Shown here: positions 21,901 to 33,946 of the stretch, piece after piece
Position numbering within the stretch: the stretch's first letter is position 1
Layout of the letters: every line of letters begins with the position of its first letter
Source of the DNA: Calliopsis andreniformis
Lineage: Eukaryota; Arthropoda; Insecta; Hymenoptera; Andrenidae
DNA: 64,000 nucleotides
Reading direction: 5' to 3'
Assembly (NCBI RefSeq): GCF_051401765.1
Contig: NW_027480449.1
Location: forward strand, 3,906,001-3,970,000
Position numbers and translations under genes: made by a program
Notes under the pieces: model-generated
Databases searched by the model: none
Told to the model about the DNA's origin: nothing
The model's input: only the letters and a program-made list of their open reading frames with translations

Positions 21901-24900
21901 GATTGAGAATTGAGGATTGAGGACTGAGGATTGAGGATTGAGGATTGAGGATTGAGGATTAATGATTGAGTATTGAGGATTGAAAATTGGGAATAGAGGA
22001 TTGAGGATTGAACATTGAGGACTGAGTGTTGAGGGTTGAGTGATGAGAATTGATGACTGTGGATGGAGATTTGAAGAATGCAGATTAAGTATTGAGTATT
22101 GAAAACTGTGAATTGACGATATTCTATTGAGGATTGAGGATTGTCGCCTGATTGTTGAGGACTGAGGGCTGAAGATTGAGGATTCAGGGTTGAGGATTCA
22201 GAATTGAGGTTTGAGGACTGAGGATTGAGGATTGAGGATTGAAGATTGAGTATTGAGGATTGAAGATTGAGGATTGAGGATTGAGGATTGAGGATTGAGG
22301 ATGATGGCTGACGGTTGAGGATTGAGGTTTAAGGACTGAGGACTGAGGATTGAGGAAAGAGAATTGAGGATTGAGGATTGAGGGTTGAAGATTGAGGATT
22401 GGGTATTGAGGATTGAAGAATGAGGATTGAGGATTGAGGATTGAGGGTTGAGGATTGAAGATTGAGAATTGAGGATTGAAGATTGAGGATTGAGGACTGA
22501 GGATTGAGGATTGAGGATTGAGGATTGAGGACTGAGGATTGAAGATTGAGTATTGAGGTTTGAAGATTGAAGATTTTGGATTGAGTATTGAGGATTGAGT
22601 ATTGAAGATTGAGGATTGAGGATTGAGGATTGAGGATTGAAGATTGAGGATTGGGGACTGAGTGTTCAGGGATGAGTGGTGAGAATTGATGTTTGTGAAT
22701 AGAGATATGAAGACTGCAGATTGAGTATTGCGTATGGAAAACTCTGAACTGACGATATTCTATTGAGGATTGAGGATTGACAACTCGTTGTTGAGGACTG
22801 AGGGCTGAAGATTGAGGTTTCAGGATTGACGATTCAGGATTGTGGTTTGAGGACTGAGGATTGAGGATTGAGGATTGAAGATTGAGTATTGAGGATTGAA
22901 GATTGAGGATTGAGGATTGGGGATTGAGGATTGAGGATTGAGGATTGAGGATTGAGGATTGACAACTGATTGTTGAGGACTGCGGGCTGAAGATTGAGGA
23001 TTCAGGATTGAGGATTCAGAATTGAGGTTTGACGACTGAGGATTGAGGATTGAGGATTGAAGATTGAATATTGATGACTGAACATTGAGGATTGAGAATT
23101 GAGGGTTGTGTATTGAGGACGAGGACTGAGGGTTGAGTATTGATGTTTGAGGTTTGAGGATTGAGGATTGAGGATTGAGGACTGAGGATTGAGGATTGAG
23201 TACTGAAGATTGAGTATTGATGACTGAGGATTGAGGATTGAGGATTGTGGATTGAGGATTGAGGATTGAGGATTGAGGATTGAGGATTGAGGATTGAGGA
23301 TTGAGGATTGAGGATTGAAGATTGAGGATTGGGTATTGCGGATTGAACATTGAGGATTGAGGATTGAGGATTGAGGATTGAGGACTGAAGATTGAATATT
23401 GCTGATTGAAGATTGTGGATTGAGGATTGAGGGTTGTGGATTGAGGACGAGGACTCAGGGTTGAGTATTGATTTTTGAGGTCTGGGGATAGAGTATTGAG
23501 GATTGAGAATTGAGGATTGAGGATTGAGGACGAGGACTGAGGGTTGAGTATTGATGTTTGAGGTCTGAGGATTGAGGATTGAGGATTGAGGATCGAGTAT
23601 TGAAGATTGAGGATTGGGGATTGAGGATTGACGATTGAGAGTTGAGTATTGAGGATTGAGAATTGAGGATTAAGGATTGAGGATTGAGTATTGAGGATTG
23701 AAGATTGAGGATTGAGGATTGAGGATTGAGGATTGACGATGAGGGCTGAGGGTTGAGGATTGAGGTTTGAGGGCTGAAAATTGAGGATTCAGGATTGAGG
23801 ATTCAGGATTGTGGTTTGAGGACTGAGGATTGAGGATTGAGAATTGAGGATTGAGGATTGAGGATTGAGGATTGAGGATTGAGGATTGAAGATTGAGGAT
23901 TGGGTATTGAGGTTTGAGGATTGAGGATTGAGGATTGAGGATTGAGGATTGAACATTGAATATTGATGATTGAAGATTGAGGATTGAGGATTCAGGTTTG
24001 TGGATTGGGGACGAGGACTGAGGGTTGAGTATTGATGTTTGAGGGCTGAGGATTGAGGATTGAGGATTGAGAATTGAGGATTGTGGATTGAGGATTGAAG
24101 ATTGAGGATTGGGTATTGAAGTTTGAAGATTGAGGATTGGGTATTGCGGATTGAACATTGAGTATTGAGGACTGAGGATTGAGGATTGAGGACTGAAGAT
24201 TGAGTATTGAGGATTGAATGTTGAGTATTGAGGATTGAGGATTGAAGATTGAGGACTTAGTGTTGAGGGTTGAGTGATGGGAATTGATGTTTGCGGATTG
24301 AGATTTGAAGATTGAAGTATGTGGATTGAGTATTGAAAACTGTGAACTGAGGATGTTCTATTGAGGATTGAGGATTGACAATTGATTGCTGAGGACTGAG
24401 GGCTAAAGATTGAGGATTCAGGATTGAGGATTCAGGATTGAGGTTTGAGGACTGAGGATTGAGGATTGAGGATTGAGGATTGAGGATTGAGTATTGAGGA
24501 TTGAAGATTGAGGATTGGGTATTGCGGATTGAACATTGAGGATTGAGGATTGAGGATTGAGGATTGAGGACTGAAGATTGAATATTGATGATTGAAGATT
24601 GTGGATTGAGGATTGAGGGTTGTGGATTGAGGACGAGGACTGAGGGTTGAGTATTGATGTTTGAGGTCTGGGGACTGAGGATTGAGGATTGAGAATTGAG
24701 GATTGAGGATTGAGGATTGAAGATTGAGGATTGGGTATTGAGGATTGAAGAATGAGGATTGAGGATTGAGGATTGAGGATTGAGGATAGAAGATTGAGTA
24801 TTGAGGATTGAAGATTGAGAATTGAGGATTGAGGACTGAGGATTGAGGATTGAGGATTGAGGATTGAGGATTAATGATTGAGTATTGAGGATTGAAAATT

Positions 24901-25794
24901 GGGAATAGAGGATTGAGGATTGAACATTGAGGACTGAGTGTTGAGGGTTGAGTGATGAGAATTGATGACTGTGGATGGAGATTTGAAGAATGCAGATTAA
25001 GTATTGAGTATTGAAAACTGTGAATTGACGATATTCTATTGAGGATTGAGGATTGTCGCCTGATTGTTGAGGACTGAGGGCTGAAGATTGAGGATTCAGG
25101 GTTGAGGATTCAGAATTGAGGTTTGAGGACTGAGGATTGAGGATTGAGGATTGAAGATTGAGTATCGAGGATTGAAGATTGAGGATTGAGGATTGAGGAT
25201 TGAGGATTCAGGATGATGGCTGACGGTTGAGGATTGAGGTTTAAGGACTGAGGACTGAGGATTGAGGATTGAGAATTGAGGATTGAGGATTGAGGGTTGA
25301 AGATTGAGGATTGGGTATTGAGGATTGAAGAATGAGGATTGAGGATTGAGGATTGAGGGTTGAGGATTGAAGATTGAGAATTGAGGATTGAAGATTGAGG
25401 ATTGAGGACTGAGGATTGAGGATTGAGGATTGAGGATTGAGGACTGAGGATTGAAGATTGAGTATTGAGGTTTGAAGATTGAAGATTTTGGATTGAGTAT
25501 TGAGGATTGAGTATTGAAGATTGAGGATTGAGGATTGAGGATTGAGGATTGAAGATTGAGGATTGGGGACTGAGTGTTCAGGGATGAGTGGTGAGAATTG
25601 ATGTTTGTGAATAGAGATATGAAGACTGCAGATTGAGTATTGCGTATGGAAAACTCTGAACTGACGATATTCTATTGAGGATTGAGGATTGACAACTCGT
25701 TGTTGAGGACTGAGGGCTGAAGATTGAGGTTTCAGGATTGACGATTCAGGATTGTGGTTTGAGGACTGAGGATTGAGGATTGAGGATTGAAGAT
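18963..25794. repeat. 6,832-bp tandem duplication, copy 2
   Basis: Near-identical to the copy on its left, with anchors at 19312, 20235, 21442, 22120, 22756, 24354, 25032 and 25668. Even the odd AAAGATAGAG unit, the ATTTTTGAGG unit and the AGGATGATGG hexamer contexts are preserved. Such identity over nearly 7 kb of repeat points to a very recent duplication, active homogenisation or an assembly duplication. Confidence 0.93.
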
Positions 25795-28700
25795 TGAGTA
25801 TTGAGGATTGAAGATTGAGGATTGAGGATTGGGGATTGAGGATTGAGGATTGAGGATTGAGGATTGAGGATTGACAACTGATTGTTGAGGACTGCGGGCT
25901 GAAGATTGAGGATTCAGGATTGAGGATTCAGAATTGAGGTTTGACGACTGAGGATTGAGGATTGAGGATTGAAGATTGAATATTGATGATTGAACATTGA
26001 GGATTGAGAATTGAGGGTTGTGTATTGAGGACGAGGACTGAGGGTTGAGTATTGATGTTTGAGGTTTGAGGATTGAGGATTGAGGATTGAGGACTGAGGA
26101 TTGAGGATTGAGTACTGAAGATTGAGTATTGATGACTGAGGATTGAGGATTGAGGATTGTGGATTGAGGATTGAGGATTGAGGATTGAGGATTGAGGATT
26201 GAGGATTGAGGATTGAGTATTGAAGATTGAGGATTGAGGATTGATGATTGAGGATTGAGGATTGAGGATTGAGGATTGAGTATTGGGGATTGACAACTGA
26301 TTGTTGAGGACTGCGGGCTGAAGATTGAGGATTCAGGATTGAGGATTCAGAATTGAGGTTTGACGACTGAGGATTGAGGATTGAGGATTGAAGATTGAAT
26401 ATTGATGACTGAACATTGAGGATTGAGAATTGAGGGTTGTGTATTGAGGACGAGGACTGAGGGTTGAGTATTGATGTTTGAGGTTTGAGGATTGAGGATT
26501 GAGGATTGAGGACTGAGGATTGAGGATTGAGTACTGAAGATTGAGTATTGATGACTGAGGATTGAGGATTGAGGATTGTGGATTGAGGATTGAGGATTGA
26601 GGATTGAGGATTGAGGATTGAAGATTGAGGATTGGGTATTGAGGTTTGAGGATTGAGGATTGAGGATTGAGGATTGAGGATTGAACATTGAATATTGATG
26701 ATTGAAGATTGAGGATTGAGGATTCAGGTTTGTGGATTGGGGACGAGGACTGAGGGTTGAGTATTGATGTTTGAGGGCTGAGGATTGAGGATTGAGGATT
26801 GAGAATTGAGGATTGTGGATTGAGGATTGAAGATTGAGGATTGGGTATTGAAGTTTGAAGATTGAGGATTGGGTATTGCGGATTGAACATTGAGTATTGA
26901 GGACTGAGGATTGAGGATTGAGGACTGAAGATTGAGTATTGAGGATTGAATGTTGAGTATTGAGGATTGAGGATTGAAGATTGAGGACTTAGTGTTGAGG
27001 GTTGAGTGATGGGAATTGATGTTTGCGGATTGACATTTGAAGATTGAAGTATGTGGATTGAGTATTGAAAACTGTGAACTGAGGATGTTCTATTGAGGAT
27101 TGAGGATTGACAATTGATTGCTGAGGACTGAGGGCTAAAGATTGAGGATTCAGGATTGAGGATTCAGGATTGAGGTTTGAGGACTGAGGATTGAGGATTG
27201 AGGATTGAGGATTGAGGATTGAGTATTGAGGATTGAAGATTGAGGATTGGGTATTGCGGATTGAACATTGAGGATTGAGGATTGAGGATTGAGGATTGAG
27301 GACTGAAGATTGAATATTGATGATTGAAGATTGTGGATTGAGGATTGAGGGTTGTGGATTGAGGACGAGGACTGAGGGTTGAGTATTGATGTTTGAGGTC
27401 TGGGGACTGAGGATTGAGGATTGAGAATTGAGGATTGAGGATTGAGGATTGAAGATTGAGGATTGGGTATTGAGGATTGAAGAATGAGGATTGAGGATTG
27501 AGGATTGAGGATTGAGGATAGAAGATTGAGTATTGAGGATTGAAGATTGAGAATTGAGGATTGAGGACTGAGGATTGAGGATTGAGGATTGAGGATTGAG
27601 GATTAATGATTGAGTATTGAGGATTGAAAATTGGGAATAGAGGATTGAGGATTGAACATTGAGGACTGAGTGTTGAGGGTTGAGTGATGAGAATTGATGA
27701 CTGTGGATGGAGATTTGAAGAAAGCAGATTAAGTATTGAGTATTGAAAACTGTGAATTGACGATATTCTATTGAGGATTGAGGATTGTCGCCTGATTGTT
27801 GAGGACTGAGGGCTGAAGATTGAGGATTCAGGGTTGAGGATTCAGAATTGAGGTTTGAGGACTGAGGATTGAGGATTGAGGATTGAAGATTGAGTATCGA
27901 GGATTGAAGATTGAGGATTGAGGATTGAGGATTGAGGATTGAGGATGATGGCTGACGGTTGAGGATTGAGGTTTAAGGACTGAGGACTGAGGATTGAGGA
28001 TTGAGAATTGAGGATTGAGGATTGAGGGTTGAAGATTGAGGATTGGGTATTGAGGATTGAAGAATGAGGATTGAGGATTGAGGATTGAGGGTTGAGGATT
28101 GAAGATTGAGAATTGAGGATTGAAGATTGAGGATTGAGGACTGAGGATTGAGGATTGAGGATTGAGGATTGAGGACTGAGGATTGAAGATTGAGTATTGA
28201 GGTTTGAAGATTGAAGATTTTGGATTGAGTATTGAGGATTGAGTATTGAAGATTGAGGATTGAGGATTGAGGATTGAGGATTGAAGATTGAGGATTGGGG
28301 ACTGAGTGTTCAGGGATGAGTGGTGAGAATTGATGTTTGTGAATAGAGATATGAAGACTGCAGATTGAGTATTGCGTATGGAAAACTCTGAACTGACGAT
28401 ATTCTATTGAGGATTGAGGATTGACAACTCGTTGTTGAGGACTGAGGGCTGAAGATTGAGGTTTCAGGATTGACGATTCAGGATTGTGGTTTGAGGACTG
28501 AGGATTGAGGATTGAGGATTGAAGATTGAGTATTGAGGATTGAAGATTGAGGATTGAGGATTGGGGATTGAGGATTGAGGATTGAGGATTGAGGATTGAG
28601 GATTGACAACTGATTGTTGAGGACTGCGGGCTGAAGATTGAGGATTCAGGATTGAGGATTCAGAATTGAGGTTTGACGACTGAGGATTGAGGATTGAGGA

Positions 28701-28944
28701 TTGAAGATTGAATATTGATGATTGAACATTGAGGATTGAGAATTGAGGGTTGTGTATTGAGGACGAGGACTGAGGGTTGAGTATTGATGTTTGAGGTTTG
28801 AGGATTGAGGATTGAGGATTGAGGACTGAGGATTGAGGATTGAGTACTGAAGATTGAGTATTGATGACTGAGGATTGAGGATTGAGGATTGTGGATTGAG
28901 GATTGAGGATTGAGGATTGAGGATTGAGGATTGAGGATTGAGGA
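25795..28944 (+). repeat. Third, shortened U1-U2-U3 repeat (2,732-bp spacing)
   Basis: Anchors 27086, 27764 and 28400 follow those at 24354, 25032 and 25668 by 2,732 bp, which is 180 bp less than the full sub-repeat. This equals 391 units minus 5, matching the five hexamers between them. The left part holds a 419-bp tandem duplication (half-cores at 25871 and 26290; 60 units minus 1, with one hexamer near 26,031). The right end runs into the V1-V2 module at 28.9 kb. No gene is seen. Confidence 0.85.
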
Positions 28945-31018
28945 TTGAGTATTGAAGATTGAGGATTGAGGATTGATGATTGAGGATTGAGGATTGAGGA
29001 TTGAGGATTGAGTATTGGGGATTGAGGATTGAAGATTGAGGATTGTGGATTCAGGATTAAAGATTGAGTATTGAGGATTGAAGATTGAGAATTGAGGATT
29101 GAGGATTGAACATTGAGGACTGAGTGTTGAGGGTTGAGAGATGAGAATTGATGTTTGTGGATGGAGATTTGAAGAATGCAGATTAAGTATTGGGTATTGA
29201 AAATTGTGAATTGACGATATTCTATTGGGGATTGAGGATTGTCACCTGATTGTTGCGGACTGAGTGCTGAAGATTGAGGATTCAGGATTGAGGATTCAGA
29301 ATTGAGGTTTGAGGACTGAGGATTGAGGATTGAGGATTGAAGATTGAGTATTGAGGATTGAAGATTGAGGATTGAGGATTGAGGATTGAGGATTGAGGAT
29401 GATAGCTGAGGGTTGAGGACTGAGGTTTAAGGACTGAGGACTGAGGATTGAGGATCGAGAATTGATTATTGTGGATCGAGGATTCAAGATTGAGGATTGG
29501 GTATTGAGGATTGAAGAATGAGGATTGAGGATTGAGGATTGAGGATTGAGGATCGAAGATTGAGTATTGCGGATTGAAGATTGATGATTGAGGATTGTGG
29601 ATTGAGGATTGAGGATTGAACATTGAGGACTGAATGTTGAGGGTTGAGTGATGAGAATTGGTGTTTGTGGATGGAGGTTTGAAGATTGCAGACTGAGCAT
29701 TGAGTATTGAAAAACTGTGAATTGAGGATATTCTATTGAGGATTGAGTACTGACAACTGATTCTTGAGGACTGAGGGCTGAAAATTGGGGATTCAGGATT
29801 GAGGATTCAGAATTGAGGTTTGAGTACTGCGGCTTGAGGGTTGAGGATTGAGGATTGAGGATTGAGGATTGAGGATTGAGGATTGAAGATTGAGGATTGG
29901 GTATTGCGGATTGAACATTGAGGATTGAGGATTGAGGATTGAGGATTGAGGATTGAGGACTGAAGATTGAGGATTGGGTATTGCGGATTGAACATTGAGG
30001 ATTGAGGATTGAGGATTGAGGATTGAGGACTGAAGATTGAATATTGCTGATTGAAGATTGTGGATTGAGGATTGAGGGTTGTGGATTGAGGACGAGGACT
30101 CAGGGTTGAGTATTGATTTTTGAGGTCTGGGGATAGAGGATTGAGGATTGAGAATTGAGGATTGAGGATTGAGGACGAGGACTGAGGGTTGAGTATTGAT
30201 GTTTGAGGTCTGAGGATTGAGGATTGAGGATTGAGGATCGAGTATTGAAGATTGAGGATTGGGGATTGAGGATTGACGATTGAGAGTTGAGTATTGAGGA
30301 TTGAGAATTGAGGATTAAGGATTGAGGATTGAGTATTGAGGATTGAAGATTGAGGATTGAGGATTGAGGATTGAGGATTGAGGATTGAGGTTTGAGGATT
30401 GAGGATTGAGGATTGAGGATTGAGGATTGAACATTGAATATTGATGATTGAAGATTGAGGATTGAGGATTCAGGTTTGTGGATTGGGGACGAGGACTGAG
30501 GGTTGAGTATTGATGTTTGAGGTCTGAGGATTCAGGATTGAGGATTGAGAATTGAGGATTGTGGATTGAGGATTGAAGATTGAGGATTGGGTATTGAGGA
30601 TTGAAGAATGAGGATTGAGGATTGAGGACGAGGACTGAGGGTTGAGTATTGATGTCTGAGGTCTGAGGATTGAGGATTGAGGATTGAGAATTGAGGATTG
30701 AGGATTGAGGATTGAAGATTGAGGATTGGGTATTGAGGATTGAAGATTGAGAATTGAGGATTGAGGATTGAGGATTGAAGATTGAGGATTGGGTATTGAG
30801 GATTGAAGATTGAGAATTGAGGATTGAGGATTGAACATTGAGGACTGAGTGTTGAGGGTTGAGTGTTGAGAATTGATGTTTGTGGATAGAGATTTGAAGA
30901 TTTCAGATTGGGTATTGAGTATCGAAAACTGTGAATTGGGGATATTCTATTGGGGATTGAGGATTGACAACTCATTGTTGAGGACTGAGGGCTGAATATT
31001 GAGGATTCAGGATTGAGG
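28945..31018. repeat. 2,928-bp repeat, deleted copy (2,075 bp)
   Basis: Anchors 29218 and 29729 match 31293 and 31804 at +2,075, but the P core at 30943 matches 33871 at +2,928. An 853-bp segment that includes the Z core is therefore missing here, between about 29.95 and 30.0 kb. The 2,075 bp equals 297 units minus 4, matching five hexamers and one 8-bp unit. A private change is GATTTCAGATTGGG near 30,900 where the other two copies have GATTGCAGATTGGG. Confidence 0.88.
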
Positions 31019-33946
31019 ATTGAGTATTGAAGATTGAGGATTGAGGATTGATGATTGAGGATTGAGGATTGAGGATTGAGGATTGAGTATTGGGGATTGA
31101 GGATTGAAGATTGAGGATTGTGGATTCAGGATTAAAGATTGAGTATTGAGGATTGAAGATTGAGAATTGAGGATTGAGGATTGAACATTGAGGACTGAGT
31201 GTTGAGGGTTGAGAGATGAGAATTGATGTTTGTGGATGGAGATTTGAAGAATGCAGATTAAGTATTGGGTATTGAAAATTGTGAATTGACGATATTCTAT
31301 TGGGGATTGAGGATTGTCACCTGATTGTTGCGGACTGAGTGCTGAAGATTGAGGATTCAGGATTGAGGATTCAGAATTGAGGTTTGAGGACTGAGGATTG
31401 AGGATTGAGGATTGAAGATTGAGTATTGAGGATTGAAGATTGAGGATTGAGGATTGAGGATTGAGGATTGAGGATGATAGCTGAGGGTTGAGGACTGAGG
31501 TTTAAGGACTGAGGACTGAGGATTGAGGATCGAGAATTGATTATTGTGGATCGAGGATTCAAGATTGAGGATTGGGTATTGAGGATTGAAGAATGAGGAT
31601 TGAGGATTGAGGATTGAGGATTGAGGATCGAAGATTGAGTATTGCGGATTGAAGATTGATGATTGAGGATTGTGGATTGAGGATTGAGGATTGAACATTG
31701 AGGACTGAATGTTGAGGGTTGAGTGATGAGAATTGGTGTTTGTGGATGGAGGTTTGAAGATTGCAGACTGAGCATTGAGTATTGAAAAACTGTGAATTGA
31801 GGATATTCTATTGAGGATTGAGTACTGACAACTGATTCTTGAGGACTGAGGGCTGAAAATTGGGGATTCAGGATTGAGGATTCAGAATTGAGGTTTGAGT
31901 ACTGCGGCTTGAGGGTTGAGGATTGAGGATTGAGGATTGAGGATTGAGGATTGAGGATTGAAGATTGAGGATTGGGTATTGCGGATTGAACATTGAGGAT
32001 TGAGGATTGAGGATTGAGGATTGAGGATTGAGGACTGAAGATTGAATATTGATGATTGAAGATTGAGGATTGAGGATTGAGGGCTGTGGATTGAGGACGA
32101 GGACTGAGGGTTCAGTATTGATGTCTGAGGTCTGAGGATTGAGGATTGAGGATTGGGAATTGAGGATTGAGGATTGAGGATTGATGATTGAGGATTGGGT
32201 ATTGAGGATTGAAGAAAGAGGATTGAGGATTTAGGATTGAGGATTGAGGATTGAAGATTGAGAATTGAGGATTGAAGATTGAGGATTGAGGACTGAGGAT
32301 TGGGGATTGAGGATTGAGGACTGAGGATTGAAGATTGAGTATTGAGGTTTGAAGATTGAAGATTTTGGATTGAGTATTGAGGATTGAGTATTGAAGATTG
32401 AGGATTGGGGATCGAGGATTGACGATTGAGGATTGAGGATTGAAGGCTGAGGATTGAGGATTGAGGATTGAGGATTGAAGATTGAGGATTGGGGATTGAG
32501 GATTGACTATTGAGGATTGAGTATTGAGGATTGAGAATTGAGGATTGAGGATTGAAGATTGTGTATTCAGGATTGAAGATAGAGGATTGAGGATTGAGGA
32601 TTGAGGATTGGGGATTGAAGATTGAGGATTGGGGACTGAGTGTTGAGGGTTGAGTGATGAGAATTGATGTTTCTGGATAGAGATTTAAAGATTGCAGATT
32701 GAGTATTGAGTATTGAAAACTGTGAATGGATGATATTCTACTGAGGATTGAGAATTGACAACTGATTGTTGAGGACTGAGGTCTGAAGATTGAGGATTCA
32801 GGATTGAGGATTCAGGATTGAGGTTTGAGGACTGAGCATTGAGGATTGTGGATTGAGGAATGAGGATTGAGGATTGAGGATTGAGGATTGAAGATTGAGG
32901 ATTGGGTATTGCGGATTGAACATTGAGGATTGAGGATTGAGGATTGAGGATTGAGGACTGAAGATTGAATATTGCTGATTGAAGATTGTGGATTGAGGAT
33001 TGAGGGTTGTGGATTGAGGACGAGGACTCAGGGTTGAGTATTGATTTTTGAGGTCTGGGGATAGAGGATTGAGGATTGAGAATTGAGGATTGAGGATTGA
33101 GGACGAGGACTGAGGGTTGAGTATTGATGTTTGAGGTCTGAGGATTGAGGATTGAGGATTGAGGATCGAGTATTGAAGATTGAGGATTGGGGATTGAGGA
33201 TTGACGATTGAGAGTTGAGTATTGAGGATTGAGAATTGAGGATTAAGGATTGAGGATTGAGTATTGAGGATTGAAGATTGAGGATTGAGGATTGAGGATT
33301 GAGGATTGAGGATTGAGGTTTGAGGATTGAGGATTGAGGATTGAGGATTGAGGATTGAACATTGAATATTGATGATTGAAGATTGAGGATTGAGGATTCA
33401 GGTTTGTGGATTGGGGACGAGGACTGAGGGTTGAGTATTGATGTTTGAGGTCTGAGGATTCAGGATTGAGGATTGAGAATTGAGGATTGTGGATTGAGGA
33501 TTGAAGATTGAGGATTGGGTATTGAGGATTGAAGAATGAGGATTGAGGATTGAGGACGAGGACTGAGGGTTGAGTATTGATGTCTGAGGTCTGAGGATTG
33601 AGGATTGAGGATTGAGAATTGAGGATTGAGGATTGAGGATTGAAGATTGAGGATTGGGTATTGAGGATTGAAGATTGAGAATTGAGGATTGAGGATTGAG
33701 GATTGAAGATTGAGGATTGGGTATTGAGGATTGAAGATTGAGAATTGAGGATTGAGGATTGAACATTGAGGACTGAGTGTTGAGGGTTGAGTGTTGAGAA
33801 TTGATGTTTGTGGATAGAGATTTGAAGATTGCAGATTGGGTATTGAGTATCGAAAACTGTGAATTGGGGATATTCTATTGGGGATTGAGGATTGACAACT
33901 GATTGTTGAGGACTGAGGGCTGAATATTGAGGATTCAGGATTGAGG
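31019..33946. repeat. 2,928-bp tandem repeat, full copy 1
   Basis: Anchors V1 31293, V2 31804, Z 32734 and P 33871, each recurring at +2,928 bp. The length equals 419 units minus 5: six hexamers (near 31472, 32096, 33018, 33103, 33416 and 33554) and one 8-bp unit near 31,783. The next copy begins at GAGTATTGAAG after the GCTGAATATTG unit. Differences from copy 2 are very few, for example GGGGACTGAGTG near 32,634 against GGGGACTGTGTG near 35,562. Confidence 0.92.

Noticed and set aside
12131..28944. Lengths of 6,832 and 2,912 bp being exact multiples of 7 as a special property
   Set aside because: The blocks contain 14 and 7 hexamers, so divisibility by 7 is a coincidence of the hexamer count; other periods are not multiples of 7.
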